Assembly (NCBI GenBank): GCA_964351775.1
Contig: CAYGPQ010000033.1
Coordinates: 1-43,968, forward strand
Direction of reading: 5' to 3'
DNA from: Kordia sp964351775
Lineage (GTDB): Bacteria > Bacteroidota > Bacteroidia > Flavobacteriales > Flavobacteriaceae
Length of the DNA stretch: 43,968 bases
The notes under the pieces were generated by a model that made no database searches, was not told the DNA's origin, and was given only the letters and a program-made list of their open reading frames with translations. The position numbers and the translations under genes are program-made. Below, one piece after another: positions 25,132 through 33,560 of this stretch (position 1 is the first letter of the stretch; every line of letters begins with the position of its first letter).

Positions 25132-25402
25132 TTTACAATTTACCAGATTGTAATTATCGTAATACTAAATATTCTGACACAAATATAAGATTAGAAATAA
25201 AACCAATCCGCAAAAGTCGTTAAGTTATAGTTACAGTATAGACGAATGACGGTATTTTGACGACAAGTGCTATAACTTCCATGTGCAATGCAGATTATCA
25301 AACAGTTAAGGGTTCTAAAGTTAAAAAATCACTTAAAAGAGTTATGAATCCTATGTGAAAAGCATGCGGAAACTTTCGTTGAAAAAAATACTATAAAAAA
25401 GC

Positions 25403-25430
25403 GAAAGGAGTGTTCCCCAACACTCCTTTC
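25403..25430 (-). terminator. Terminator-like hairpin, minus strand
   Basis: A perfect 12-bp stem (25403-25414 with 25419-25430). On the minus strand the loop reads GGGG and the stem is followed by CGCTTTTTTA. No gene lies directly upstream on that strand. Confidence 0.65.
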
Positions 25431-25567
25431 TGTTTGTAGAATAATAAACCTCAATAAAATACTCATTGAAACTTGGTCTAAAATAGTAAATGTTGCAGTA
25501 CAAACATAAAATATTGTATAAGCGTTGAAAATAGTAAATAAGCGTTGAATTTTTGGCAGAAAAACAA

Positions 25568-25595
25568 AAAAGGAGCGTCCCCCAACGCTCCTTTT
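25568..25595 (-). terminator. Second minus-strand terminator-like hairpin
   Basis: An 11-bp stem AAAAGGAGCGT/ACGCTCCTTTT (25568-25578 with 25585-25595). On the minus strand the loop is TGGGGG and a T-rich tail follows. It resembles the hairpin at 25403 in stem and loop. Confidence 0.65.
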
Positions 25596-26145
25596 GCATA
25601 AGAAATGTATTCTCCTATTTGCAGACTTACACTGTAAGCTTGTAAATTTTAGTGAAGAATATATAACCTAAAAAACCTGCGGTAAACTTAGGCAAACTGA
25701 ACATAGCAAAAAAGAAACACTACCCGATATTTATAAATTACGTACACATAAAACAAAAGTAACTTATTGATAATCAATACCAAAACTACCTAAATTCCTC
25801 AAATTTAATTTTCATTTATATTTTTTAAATAACAATGGTTTTTTGTTGGTTTTTTGAGTAATCAGCAATTGTATCATGAGGAATGCATGAGATAAAAAAT
25901 AATACAAACCATCTTCTGTATCGTTTATTGACAACAGCACTATGGTTAAAGTTTGAAATCTATCTACGTAATTTTTTGATGAAATTCATAATACAGCGTA
26001 TAAATACCTCGCATATCATATCATTATACGTATGAAAATAATCACGTGCTAGTACGCTTTTGCAGCACATGATTTCAATGTAAATTTATCATATTACTAA
26101 CCGTTGGTGGATACAAAGAAATTCTAAGACATAAACTTTATAATT

Positions 26146-26379
26146 ATGGATACAAAAGCAAAATTTTTCGGAGGTTTCAATGATTAATAGGGATGGAACT
26201 ACAGCCATTATAGCAAGTGCTGTAGATGGTAGTTTTTCTGGTCAATGCAACGCTTTTAATACAAATGCAGCAGCAGCCGTTAGAGAAATAGGACTTGGGC
26301 GTTGTTAAACAATACTAAAGTATCTTTAGGAGTAAATGCAAACAATGAAATTATAACATTTGGTGCGTTTAAAGGATAA
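26146..26379 (+). pseudogene. Remnant of a small (about 78-aa) gene broken by two frame changes
   Basis: Three consecutive coding-like pieces lie in frames 1, 2 and 1. MDTKAKFFGGF starts at ATG 26146. A 42-codon stretch at 26180-26308 begins MINRDGTTAIIASAVDG and includes NAFNTNAAAAVREIGLG. The last piece, NNTKVSLGVNANNEIITF then GAFKG, ends in TAA 26377-26379 in the frame of the first ATG. The first and last pieces share a frame, so two compensating indels would restore one protein. I do not recognise the family. The 42-aa middle piece could also be translated on its own. Low certainty. Confidence 0.4.
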
Positions 26380-26394
26380 AGACTAATTGCTAAA

Positions 26395-26429
26395 GAAGGA
26401 GAATGTTTTTAGCAAATATTCTCCTTTTC
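26395..26429. terminator. Bidirectional terminator between remnant gene and patatin gene
   Basis: AAGGAGAAT (26396-26404) pairs with ATTCTCCTT (26418-26426), followed by Ts on the plus strand and by TTCTTT on the minus strand. It overlaps the 3' end of the patatin gene region. Confidence 0.65.
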
Positions 26430-26431
26430 TA

Positions 26432-28141
26432 TCAATCTATCAATTCACTGTCTTTCAAACTCTTTTCAATTGTATTTCTGACCATGCGATAGACTTTTTT
26501 TTGTCCCAATAATCGAAATGCAAATGTGTAGAAACGGTTTTTAGTGAAACTTTGCACTATTTTACGAATACGTTTCCGAATGGGTTTTTTATACGTCTTC
26601 TCAAATGCTTCCATGCTAAACTTTGGATAGCTTGGATAGGGCAATTCAGCGTCAATCCCGAAGTTTTTAGTATCGTACTTTCTGTTTATTGAACGTAATA
26701 CACGCATATCTGGAATGATAGGAAAGTATTTAGGAACCTTATTTACATCATCTTTATCGCCATAACAAAAGCGATCTTTAGCCGCAGCTGTGACTTCTGT
26801 GCCAAATCGTTTGGCAATATTTTCATTTTCAACAGCAAAATAATACCGTAAAAACGATTGACAATTTTTTCTGCCCAACTGAAAATCGTGTTCTCGGAAC
26901 GATTCGTCTAAAAAACCGCCAAATCCACTTAATGGTGCTGATGCCAAATCTTTTTTGGATCGAATGATTCCTTTTTCAGAATCTTGTTTTCTTTTAGGCT
27001 CTACTAAAAATTTTGTACGGTTGCTTAATGATAAGGCTTCAAAAATTCCGTCTTGGTTAAACATCACCTGATTTCGCAACGCTTTAAACATTCCTTTAGC
27101 AATAGAAATAATATCGCTCTTTGCATCATATACATCTGAATCATGATCCTGATTCGGAAACGGATCCACCATTATAATAGCGTAATTATCTTTTTTTTTG
27201 ATCGCTGGATTTTTCTCTAAAAGCACTTTCATGCCAATTCCAAAAGGCTCGTTGTTAATGAGTCCACCATCGACAGAATTAAACGTATATATAGCTCCTT
27301 CTTTCAAATCAACCTGAATACCTTCACTCCTATTAAATAAATATTTTGGATACCGTGCTACATATTCTCGCGCGATACTAATCTGTCTAGACTTCAATCC
27401 AATTGGAAATGCAGAAGTACTCAATGTCGCATCTTTCAAGTAATTTACATGCGTTACATCTTTCAAATCCAGCACAAAATATAAGGAATCTTTATCTTTC
27501 GGGATACCAGCCGTAAATTCTTCATTTGCAATTTTATACCGAAAAAATCCACCATGATTTGTAATGACACTATCACTATCTTTAAAATCGATATTAAAAT
27601 TCAGTCCACGCAAATTTGTAGTCGTCAATACCAAATCTAAACTTTTAGAAACATACTTCGGAAATGCCACATGATCGTTGGTTTGCAAAGCTTTGTCAGC
27701 AATGATATCAATTGTATCAGAATTTAATAACGATTCAGGATATTCTCCATCTGTAAAATCATCCGTATGTAATAATTTCATCAACGACTTTTCGGTATCG
27801 GTATCTGCCATTTTTACCCAAGATTGATAAAACACATTGTCTTCGCCAGTTGGATTGTCTTTATTTACAAATTTATGTTCCTTATTTAATAAGCTCAAAA
27901 CTGTCAATGTACCTGTAATTCCACCCGCAGAAGCACCACTCAATACTTCCAATTCCACATCGTGCATCGGGATAGACTCATCATACTCAGGATGTGTTGT
28001 TCCTAGTGTGAGATTGCGTTTCTTAGCTTTTTCCCATAAGTGCAACGATTCTAGTAAATAATCCATAACGCCAGCGGTATAAGCTCCGGCGGAAACCGCA
28101 CCTGCCATTGTGATGCATATTTTAAACTTTTTTGAGGACAT
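26432..28141 (-). CDS. Patatin-like phospholipase
   Basis: A 569-aa lipid acyl hydrolase. The N-terminal patatin domain has the glycine-rich oxyanion segment AGAVSAGAYTAGV (about 13-25), nucleophile Ser71 in LSGASAGG, and the dyad Asp291 in VDGGLINNEP. These three elements match the Ser-Asp dyad of patatins. The C-terminal 200 residues are a basic extension (KKPIRKRIRKIV) that may bind membranes or nucleic acid. There is no signal peptide, so it acts inside the cell, probably on membrane phospholipids. It is a single gene, divergent from the MBL-rhodanese gene. Confidence 0.92.
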   Translation of the reverse strand: MSSKKFKICITMAGAVSAGAYTAGVMDYLLESLHLWEKAKKRNLTLGTTHPEYDESIPMHDVELEVLSGASAGGITGTLTVLSLLNKEHKFVNKDNPTGEDNVFYQSWVKMADTDTEKSLMKLLHTDDFTDGEYPESLLNSDTIDIIADKALQTNDHVAFPKYVSKSLDLVLTTTNLRGLNFNIDFKDSDSVITNHGGFFRYKIANEEFTAGIPKDKDSLYFVLDLKDVTHVNYLKDATLSTSAFPIGLKSRQISIAREYVARYPKYLFNRSEGIQVDLKEGAIYTFNSVDGGLINNEPFGIGMKVLLEKNPAIKKKDNYAIIMVDPFPNQDHDSDVYDAKSDIISIAKGMFKALRNQVMFNQDGIFEALSLSNRTKFLVEPKRKQDSEKGIIRSKKDLASAPLSGFGGFLDESFREHDFQLGRKNCQSFLRYYFAVENENIAKRFGTEVTAAAKDRFCYGDKDDVNKVPKYFPIIPDMRVLRSINRKYDTKNFGIDAELPYPSYPKFSMEAFEKTYKKPIRKRIRKIVQSFTKNRFYTFAFRLLGQKKVYRMVRNTIEKSLKDSELID

Positions 28142-28273
28142 ATTTTTATCGTATTTTCTCTATAAATATAGCGTTTTATGACGCTTTTTATTGCTATAAA
28201 CTGATGAATTTGTAATTCATATTTTAACAAAAATATACAATGCGCGCACAGTATTTATCAAATGAATCTTTGC

Positions 28274-28281
28274 TATATTTG
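28274..28281 (+). promoter_or_regulatory. -7 box (TATATTTG) of the MBL-rhodanese gene
   Basis: An exact match to TAnnTTTG, 18 nt before the ATG at 28300. It supports that ATG as the true start, because transcription would begin after any upstream in-frame ATG. Confidence 0.6.
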
Positions 28282-28299
28282 TATCGTAAATTCAGAATT

Positions 28300-29709
28300 A
28301 TGAAGATTGAACAAATATATACAGGTTGCTTAGCGCAAGGAGCATATTATATAGAGTCTAATGGTGAAGCCGCAATAATTGATCCATTACGAGAAACAAA
28401 AGTATATATCGACAAAGCAACTGCCAATGGCGTGAAAATTAAGTATGTTTTTGAAACACATTTTCATGCAGATTTTGTTTCAGGACATCTCGATTTGGCA
28501 AAAAAAACGGGCGCAACCATTGTTTTTGGTCCTAATGCAACGACTGATTATGAAATATATAGCGCAAAAGATAATGAAGAGTTTACTATTGGAAAGATTA
28601 AAATAAAAGCATTACATACACCAGGACATACACTAGAATCTACGACGTATTTGTTAATTGATGAAGCTGGCAAAGAACATGCAATTTTTTCAGGTGACAC
28701 CTTATTTTTAGGTGATGTTGGCAGACCCGATTTAGCAATCAAATCTGACTTGACGAAAGAAGATTTAGCCGAAATGTTGTTTGATTCACTTCGCACGAAG
28801 ATTATGCCACTGGCAGATGATATCATTGTCTATCCCGCGCATGGAGCCGGATCTGCATGTGGGAAAAATTTAAGTAAAGAAACCGTTGGATTGCTCGGCG
28901 AACAAAAGCAAACGAATTATGCGTTACGCGCTGATATGACAAAAGAAGAATTTGTCAAAGAAGTATTGGACGGAATTGCACCACCACCGCAATATTTTGC
29001 TAAAAATGCCATGATGAATAAATCTGGATATGCTTCTTTTGAAACGGTTTTAGAAACAGGAAATGTTCCGCTTACGCCTGAAGCTTTTGAAAGTTTAGCA
29101 AACGAAGAAAATGCGTTGGTGTTAGATGTTCGTCATCAAAAAGATTTCTTAGCAGCACACGTTCCAAATAGTATTTTCATTGGACTCAATGGAAGTTTTG
29201 CTCCTTGGGTTGGCGCATTAATCACAGATTTAAAACAACCTATTTTATTAATTGTTCCCGAAGGAAAATCAGCGGAAGCTGTCACACGACTTTCGCGCGT
29301 TGGTTATGACAATACACTTGGCTATTTAGCAGGCGGAATTAACGCTTGGAAAGCAGCTAGAAAAGAAACCGCAAGTATTACTTCTATCTCAGCAGAAGCA
29401 TTTGCAAATCGTTTTAAAAATAATAAAATCAACGTATTAGATGTTCGAAAAGATGGTGAATACAAAGCAAAACACATTGAAGATGTGCAACATTTTGCTT
29501 TAGACTACATCAATGAAAACATGAACGAAATTGACGCAAACAAAGCATATCACATTCATTGTGCTGGCGGATATCGTTCTGTGATTGCGGCTTCTATTTT
29601 AAAAGCACGTGGTTTTCATAAGATAACTGATGTTGCTGGCGGATTTGGCGCGATTAAGAAAACAGATTTACCAATGACGGAATTTGTATGCCCTTCAACA
29701 CTATCTTAA
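28300..29709 (+). CDS. MBL-fold hydrolase with two rhodanese domains (persulfide dioxygenase type)
   Basis: A 469-aa protein. The N-terminal metallo-beta-lactamase domain has ETHFHADFVSGH (about 52-63), HTPGHT, GDTLFLGDVGRPDLA and YPAHGAG, the ETHE1-like persulfide dioxygenase pattern. A first rhodanese domain (about 255-350) lacks the active Cys (IVPEG in its place). A second (about 365-465) has HCAGGYRS with the catalytic Cys. It probably oxidises glutathione- or protein-persulfide sulfur and moves sulfane sulfur. An upstream ATG at 28240 would add 20 residues, but the -7 box lies inside that extension, so 28300 is chosen. It stands as a single gene. Confidence 0.9.
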   Translation: MKIEQIYTGCLAQGAYYIESNGEAAIIDPLRETKVYIDKATANGVKIKYVFETHFHADFVSGHLDLAKKTGATIVFGPNATTDYEIYSAKDNEEFTIGKIKIKALHTPGHTLESTTYLLIDEAGKEHAIFSGDTLFLGDVGRPDLAIKSDLTKEDLAEMLFDSLRTKIMPLADDIIVYPAHGAGSACGKNLSKETVGLLGEQKQTNYALRADMTKEEFVKEVLDGIAPPPQYFAKNAMMNKSGYASFETVLETGNVPLTPEAFESLANEENALVLDVRHQKDFLAAHVPNSIFIGLNGSFAPWVGALITDLKQPILLIVPEGKSAEAVTRLSRVGYDNTLGYLAGGINAWKAARKETASITSISAEAFANRFKNNKINVLDVRKDGEYKAKHIEDVQHFALDYINENMNEIDANKAYHIHCAGGYRSVIAASILKARGFHKITDVAGGFGAIKKTDLPMTEFVCPSTLS

Positions 29710-29761
29710 GGATTATCAATTGACATAAAAAAATTACTAAATTTTGCAATTTGAAATAAAA

Positions 29762-29775
29762 ATAGACAAGTCTGT
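29762..29775 (+). promoter_or_regulatory. TetR operator copy 1
   Basis: ATAGACAAGTCTGT, with arms AYAGAC-NN-GTCTGT, lies just upstream of the -7 box of the tetR gene. The same inverted repeat recurs before the SDR gene. A repressor bound here would cover the -33 region and give autoregulation. Confidence 0.7.
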
Positions 29776-29796
29776 CTAGTTTTGAGAATTTTGTTT

Positions 29797-29804
29797 TATA
29801 TTTG
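29797..29804 (+). promoter_or_regulatory. -7 box (TATATTTG) of tetR
   Basis: An exact TAnnTTTG box, 4 nt before the GTG start at 29809. Transcription would begin at or next to the start codon, implying a leaderless mRNA. Confidence 0.6.
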
Positions 29805-29808
29805 CCTC

Positions 29809-30372
29809 GTGAAACATTCAGAAGTAAAAAACAGAATCATTAAAACTGCTTCATCCTTATTTTATAAGAATGGATATAATGCTACTGGAATAAACGAAAT
29901 TATTTCAGTAGCTGGAATAGCAAAGGCAACACTTTATAATCATTTTAAGTCAAAAGAAGATATTTGTCTTGCCTATCTTCACTTCAAGAATACAACTTTT
30001 ATAGAGGACATTAAAGCGTTCACGACTTCAAAACCAAAAGGAAAAACTCAAATACTCGCTATTTTTGATTTCCTTGAATTATTTTTTCAGGATAAAGATT
30101 TTAACGGCTGCTGGTGCATCAAAACCGTTTCTGAAATCCCAATTGATAATGAAAGAATCAGAAATGAAATCCAAACTCAAAAAAACGGTTTCATTCAATT
30201 GATCTCAAAACTCGTTACAGACAATTTAGAAAATAGTAGCGCAGAAGAAATCAAATCAATTTCAAGACAAATTTACCTACTCTACGAAAGTGCGGTTGGC
30301 GAAAGTCATTTACATCAAGCTGATTGGCCTATTAAAGAAACTAAAAAGTTGTGTTCACACATCATAAGTTAA
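29809..30372 (+). CDS. TetR/AcrR family repressor
   Basis: A 187-aa regulator read from GTG 29809 (VKHSEVKNRIIKTASSLFYK), the usual TetR beginning. A longer reading from TTG 29782 would place the promoter box inside the gene. The N-terminal HTH (about 5-50) contains YKNGYNATGINEIISVAGIA and KATLYNHFKSKE. The C-terminal ligand domain is helical. Two copies of the operator AYAGAC-NN-GTCTGT flank the gene, one over its own promoter and one before the SDR gene 64 nt downstream. It therefore probably represses both, and a small molecule handled by the SDR or amine oxidase would release it. Confidence 0.9.
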   Translation: MKHSEVKNRIIKTASSLFYKNGYNATGINEIISVAGIAKATLYNHFKSKEDICLAYLHFKNTTFIEDIKAFTTSKPKGKTQILAIFDFLELFFQDKDFNGCWCIKTVSEIPIDNERIRNEIQTQKNGFIQLISKLVTDNLENSSAEEIKSISRQIYLLYESAVGESHLHQADWPIKETKKLCSHIIS

Positions 30373-30392
30373 AAAAATTTACACAATTAAAG

Positions 30393-30406
30393 ACAGACTT
30401 GTCTGT
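30393..30406 (+). promoter_or_regulatory. TetR operator copy 2
   Basis: ACAGACTTGTCTGT has perfect 6-nt arms and is the reverse complement pattern of copy 1. It lies 30 nt upstream of the SDR start, where repressor would block its expression. Confidence 0.72.
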
Positions 30407-30436
30407 TCATTTACAAATTTAACAAATACATACAAA

Positions 30437-31198
30437 ATGAAAGAATTTAAAAAAAAAGTAGCTCTCATAATTGGAGGCTCAAGCGGAATTGGAAAAGCAA
30501 CTGCCCAAAATTTATTAAATGAAGGCGCTGAAGTACACATCGTTGGAACAAACGCTACAAAGTTAGATGCTTTTAAAAATGAGGCTTCTGGTAAATTACA
30601 TACACATCAAGTAGATATTACAAATGCAACACAAGTGGAAGCATTAAACGAAAAAATTAACGGATTGGATAATTTAGATTATCTAGTAAACGCATCTGGA
30701 ATTTTTGCCCCAAAAGCATTTTTAGATCATTCAGTAGCAGATTACAATTCATATCAAGATTTAAATAGAGGTTTCTTTTTTATTACACAGACTGCTGCTA
30801 AAAAAATGAGCGCAACTGAAGGTGGCGCTATTGTAAATGTTGGTTCTATGTGGGCAAAACAAGCTGTAAAAGCAACACCTTCTTCTGCCTATTCTATGCA
30901 AAAAGCTGGTTTACATTCCTTAACACAACATTTGGCAATGGAATTGGCCGATCATAAAATTCGTGTGAACGCGGTTTCTCCTGCAGTTGTGGAAACTCCT
31001 GTATACGAAAGTGTATTTGGTGGAAAGCAAGAAGCACATGACGCATTACAAAACTTTCACGGTTTTCATCCAATTGGACGAAATGGAAAAGCACAAGATG
31101 TAGCAGATACAATTTCGTATTTACTATCTGATAAAGCTTCTTGGATTACAGGTGCTATTTGGGATACAGATGGCGGTGTAATGTCTGGAAGAAATTAA
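30437..31198 (+). CDS. Short-chain dehydrogenase/reductase (classical SDR)
   Basis: A 253-aa NAD(P)-dependent oxidoreductase. It has the cofactor motif GGSSGIG (13-19), NASG (85-88), catalytic Ser137, Tyr152 and Lys156 (YSMQK), and a C-terminal ITGAIWDTDGGVMSG close. It is cytoplasmic. The substrate is unknown; the fold is that of 3-oxoacyl-ACP reductase/glucose dehydrogenase-like enzymes. It follows the TetR gene, with an operator copy in the gap, and an amine oxidase follows 88 nt after its stop. It is likely induced when the repressor's ligand is present. Confidence 0.93.
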   Translation: MKEFKKKVALIIGGSSGIGKATAQNLLNEGAEVHIVGTNATKLDAFKNEASGKLHTHQVDITNATQVEALNEKINGLDNLDYLVNASGIFAPKAFLDHSVADYNSYQDLNRGFFFITQTAAKKMSATEGGAIVNVGSMWAKQAVKATPSSAYSMQKAGLHSLTQHLAMELADHKIRVNAVSPAVVETPVYESVFGGKQEAHDALQNFHGFHPIGRNGKAQDVADTISYLLSDKASWITGAIWDTDGGVMSGRN

Positions 31199-31286
31199 AA
31201 ACAATATTTTTTTTTGCACTAGGCAAAGTTTGCAAGACTTTGCCTTTATTACTTTATATTCACGGAACTTACTTAACGGAATCGTA

Positions 31287-32336
31287 ATGTCACAAAAAAA
31301 AGCTACCTATATTATTATTGGCGCAGGTTTATCGGGTTTGACTGCTGCATACACATTGCATAAACAAGGTGAGACAGATATTTTAATTTTAGAATCGAGA
31401 GATCGTATTGGAGGAAGAATTCTAACAAAAAATAAAATTGATTTGGGTGCAACTTGGTTTCAGAATTATCATGAGAATATACTTGCCCTTTTGGATGACT
31501 TGAAGATTGAAAAGTTTCATCAATATAGTAAAGGAAAGAGTGTGTTGATATATAGTTCAATGGCACCGGCGCATTATTTTGAGAACGATCCAAATTATCC
31601 TTCTGCCTATCGAATTGCTGGCAGTTCTTCTGCATTAATTCAAAAATTGGCAACTGTCCAAAAAGACCGAATTCATACAAATACGATAGTTTCTGAAATT
31701 ATTACAACTGAAAATCACGTAACTATTACAACGAATACTGGTGAATATGTCGCTGATAAAGTGATTATTACTATTCCGCCTAGGATTGCTAAAAAAATTA
31801 AATTTTCGCCTGAACTTCCCGAAACATTGATCGAAATTATGTCAAATACACACACGTGGATGAGCAATGCGATAAAAGTTGGATTGACCTTTGAAACACC
31901 ATTTTGGAAAGCAAAAAAGTTTTCAGGTACCTTGATTGGACAAGTTGGTTGTGTTACTGAATTGTACGATCATTGCGATGCTGAAGAAAAAAAATATGCT
32001 TTAATGGGTTTTGTAAATGAAGCATTGCGCGATATTTCTGCGTCAGCACGTAAATCGCAAATTTTAGATTATTTACAGAAATATTTAGGCGATGAAATTT
32101 TAGATCATCTTAGCTACGAAGAGAAAGATTGGTCACAAGACAGCAAAACTTCATGTACAGCTATTAAATCTATATACATGAGTCCACGCTATGGAAATCC
32201 TGCTTTTCAAGAGTTTTATGGTAACGGAAGACTCTTGTTTTCAGGTGCGGAAACGTCGCCTATTCACGGCGGCTATATGGATGGTGCTGTGTATAGCGGT
32301 TTCCTTGCGGCTAAGAAAATTTTATCTCAAGAATAG
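31287..32336 (+). CDS. FAD-dependent amine oxidase family protein
   Basis: A 349-aa flavoprotein read from ATG 31287 (MSQKKATYIIIGAGLSG). An upstream in-frame ATG at 31230 would add 19 residues without family match. It has the dinucleotide motif GAGLSG (12-17), the FAD ribose-binding LESRDRIGGR, and the C-terminal flavin-binding LLFSGAETSPIHGGYMDGAVYSG. It is shorter than eukaryotic monoamine oxidases (about 500 aa) but complete at both ends. The expected reaction is oxidative deamination or oxidation of an amine; the substrate is unknown. It is the third gene of the TetR-SDR group and ends at a bidirectional terminator. Confidence 0.88.
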   Translation: MSQKKATYIIIGAGLSGLTAAYTLHKQGETDILILESRDRIGGRILTKNKIDLGATWFQNYHENILALLDDLKIEKFHQYSKGKSVLIYSSMAPAHYFENDPNYPSAYRIAGSSSALIQKLATVQKDRIHTNTIVSEIITTENHVTITTNTGEYVADKVIITIPPRIAKKIKFSPELPETLIEIMSNTHTWMSNAIKVGLTFETPFWKAKKFSGTLIGQVGCVTELYDHCDAEEKKYALMGFVNEALRDISASARKSQILDYLQKYLGDEILDHLSYEEKDWSQDSKTSCTAIKSIYMSPRYGNPAFQEFYGNGRLLFSGAETSPIHGGYMDGAVYSGFLAAKKILSQE

Positions 32337-32417
32337 TTATTCTAATTATGATTAAAATCTAAGCTCGCTAATATATTGAATCTACAAATTACAGCTTTCA
32401 AAAATATATAAATAGCA

Positions 32418-32442
32418 AAAAGACGCTGGTTAGGCGTCTTTT
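32418..32442. terminator. Bidirectional terminator between amine oxidase and HEIGH protease
   Basis: AAAAGACGC (32418-32426) pairs with GCGTCTTTT (32434-32442) around TGGTTAG. T runs are present in both directions, serving both convergent genes. Confidence 0.85.
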
Positions 32443-32501
32443 CTGTGTTAAAAATCAACTCGCGATTTTATTATTTTTTTTAGTACGATACTACTATCTA
32501 A

Positions 32502-33338
32502 TTAGTATAAGAAATTCAAAGCAATAATGTCATTATTGTTGAATTCTCCATCTTCGGTAGAACTAAAACAAGCTAACATTAAAGAAGTTGAGTCATATCC
32601 TGTAGGTGTTCCTGGGATGTGTACTGCTCCAACTCCAGCAGTTCCTTCGTTTGAGTTTTGTCCACAACTTTGTCTGCTGAACCAATCAGTGTGACGGAAT
32701 CCTATTGAGTGTCCTATTTCGTGTCCAATTACGTGCTCGTGAACATTGTTACTATAAGGAGCTAATCCTGAATTAATTTTAACCCACTTGTATGGATTTC
32801 CTCCTGAAGGGAAACCTGCAGATCCTCCTGCTCCTCCAGCCACTTGATACACTACCATATCTTTAGTTTGATAGTTGGTACCAAATGTTAATTGGAAACT
32901 AATATCTAAGTTTAAGGCATTATAGTTATCTACTGCCCAACGAAGTCCTGTTTGCATTTTACTTGTTAATCCGTTAGAATTATTTCCTGTGTATCCAATG
33001 ATGGTAATTACTCCATCAGACACTAAGTTATTTGTACGATATTGTTTAGTTGTAATATCTCCACCCATTTCCATATTCATCAACTGGTCACGTGTCATAA
33101 AGATATCACCTTCAATCATGTACCCTTCTTCGATTTTACCATTTGGTTTTTCGAATGAAGATTCTTGCATGTCAAATGTATTAAAGTGAAGCGATTGTGC
33201 TTTTGCAATAACATCTTGTGGAATTCCAATAGCTGTGTCTTGCTCCTCGTCTACTACGGCTGTATCTTTACTACATGATGCAACTGTGATTCCTATAGCT
33301 AGCGCTACGAATAAGGTTAAGTTTTTAAAATTTTTCAT
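32502..33338 (-). CDS. HEIGH-motif zinc metallopeptidase, lipoprotein
   Basis: A 278-aa secreted protease of the dual-action HEIGH (M57-like) family. It has an SPII signal (FVALAIGITVAS then Cys22), a propeptide-like stretch to about 100, and the zinc site His206-Glu207-Ile-Gly-His210-SIGF-Arg-His216. The C-terminal TPTGYDSTSLMLAC segment probably holds the Met-turn of this metzincin-like fold. The role is extracellular or surface protein breakdown. It has its own promoter box upstream and a terminator on each side, so it is a single unit. Confidence 0.9.
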   Translation of the reverse strand: MKNFKNLTLFVALAIGITVASCSKDTAVVDEEQDTAIGIPQDVIAKAQSLHFNTFDMQESSFEKPNGKIEEGYMIEGDIFMTRDQLMNMEMGGDITTKQYRTNNLVSDGVITIIGYTGNNSNGLTSKMQTGLRWAVDNYNALNLDISFQLTFGTNYQTKDMVVYQVAGGAGGSAGFPSGGNPYKWVKINSGLAPYSNNVHEHVIGHEIGHSIGFRHTDWFSRQSCGQNSNEGTAGVGAVHIPGTPTGYDSTSLMLACFSSTEDGEFNNNDIIALNFLY

Positions 33339-33396
33339 TTTTAAAGTTTTTTCTGGTTAATGTTAATTAAAGTTTGGAGCGATTTTTAACACTTCC

Positions 33397-33404
33397 CAAA
33401 AGTA
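33397..33404 (-). promoter_or_regulatory. -7 box (TACTTTTG) of the HEIGH protease gene
   Basis: The minus strand reads TACTTTTG, an exact TAnnTTTG match, 58 nt before the ATG. No clear TTG was found at the -33 position. Confidence 0.5.
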
Positions 33405-33495
33405 ACAATAAGATTGAGATATTACTAATGAAATGTTAAAAAAACTAATAATAGTTAAAAAATTAACATAATTTGTACGCATTGTTAAATTATCA

Positions 33496-33530
33496 TCAAA
33501 AAAAATAACCGTCTATCTAAGACGGTTATT
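33496..33530 (-). terminator. Terminator of the tpiA-prmA-clpS run
   Basis: An 11-bp perfect stem AATAACCGTCT/AGACGGTTATT (33504-33514 with 33520-33530) followed on the minus strand by eight Ts. It lies 30 nt after the clpS stop. Confidence 0.9.
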
Positions 33531-33560
33531 TGTGTTAATGCGCTTATAATGTAGGAGTTA

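Larger units (their letters stand above)
24839..26145. other. 1.3-kb gene-free region with hairpins and a duplicated tract
   Basis: No convincing coding frame. It contains four strong hairpins (24862, 25088, 25403, 25568), the first two on the plus and the last two with minus-strand T runs. It also has two copies of the tract TACAATTTAYCAGATTGT followed by AATACTAAATA (24907-24945 and 25134-25172), each placed directly after a plus-strand hairpin. The part from 25600 to 26145 is plain AT-rich sequence with nothing recognised. Confidence 0.6.

Noticed and set aside
25403..25595. Possible CRISPR-like repeats
   Set aside because: Only two similar palindromes 165 nt apart, with no spacer periodicity and no cas genes.
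25351..25599. An 82-aa minus-strand frame across two hairpins
   Set aside because: The frame runs through both terminator-like hairpins, has biased Tyr/Phe/Cys content from AT-rich sequence, and repeats the same motif at both ends because of the hairpins.
28240..28299. Upstream ATG of the MBL-rhodanese gene
   Set aside because: An exact TATATTTG box lies within this extension, and the extra residues do not match the family; the ATG at 28300 fits.
29782..29808. TTG start of the TetR gene
   Set aside because: It would put the promoter -7 box inside the coding region and add hydrophobic residues not found in TetR proteins.
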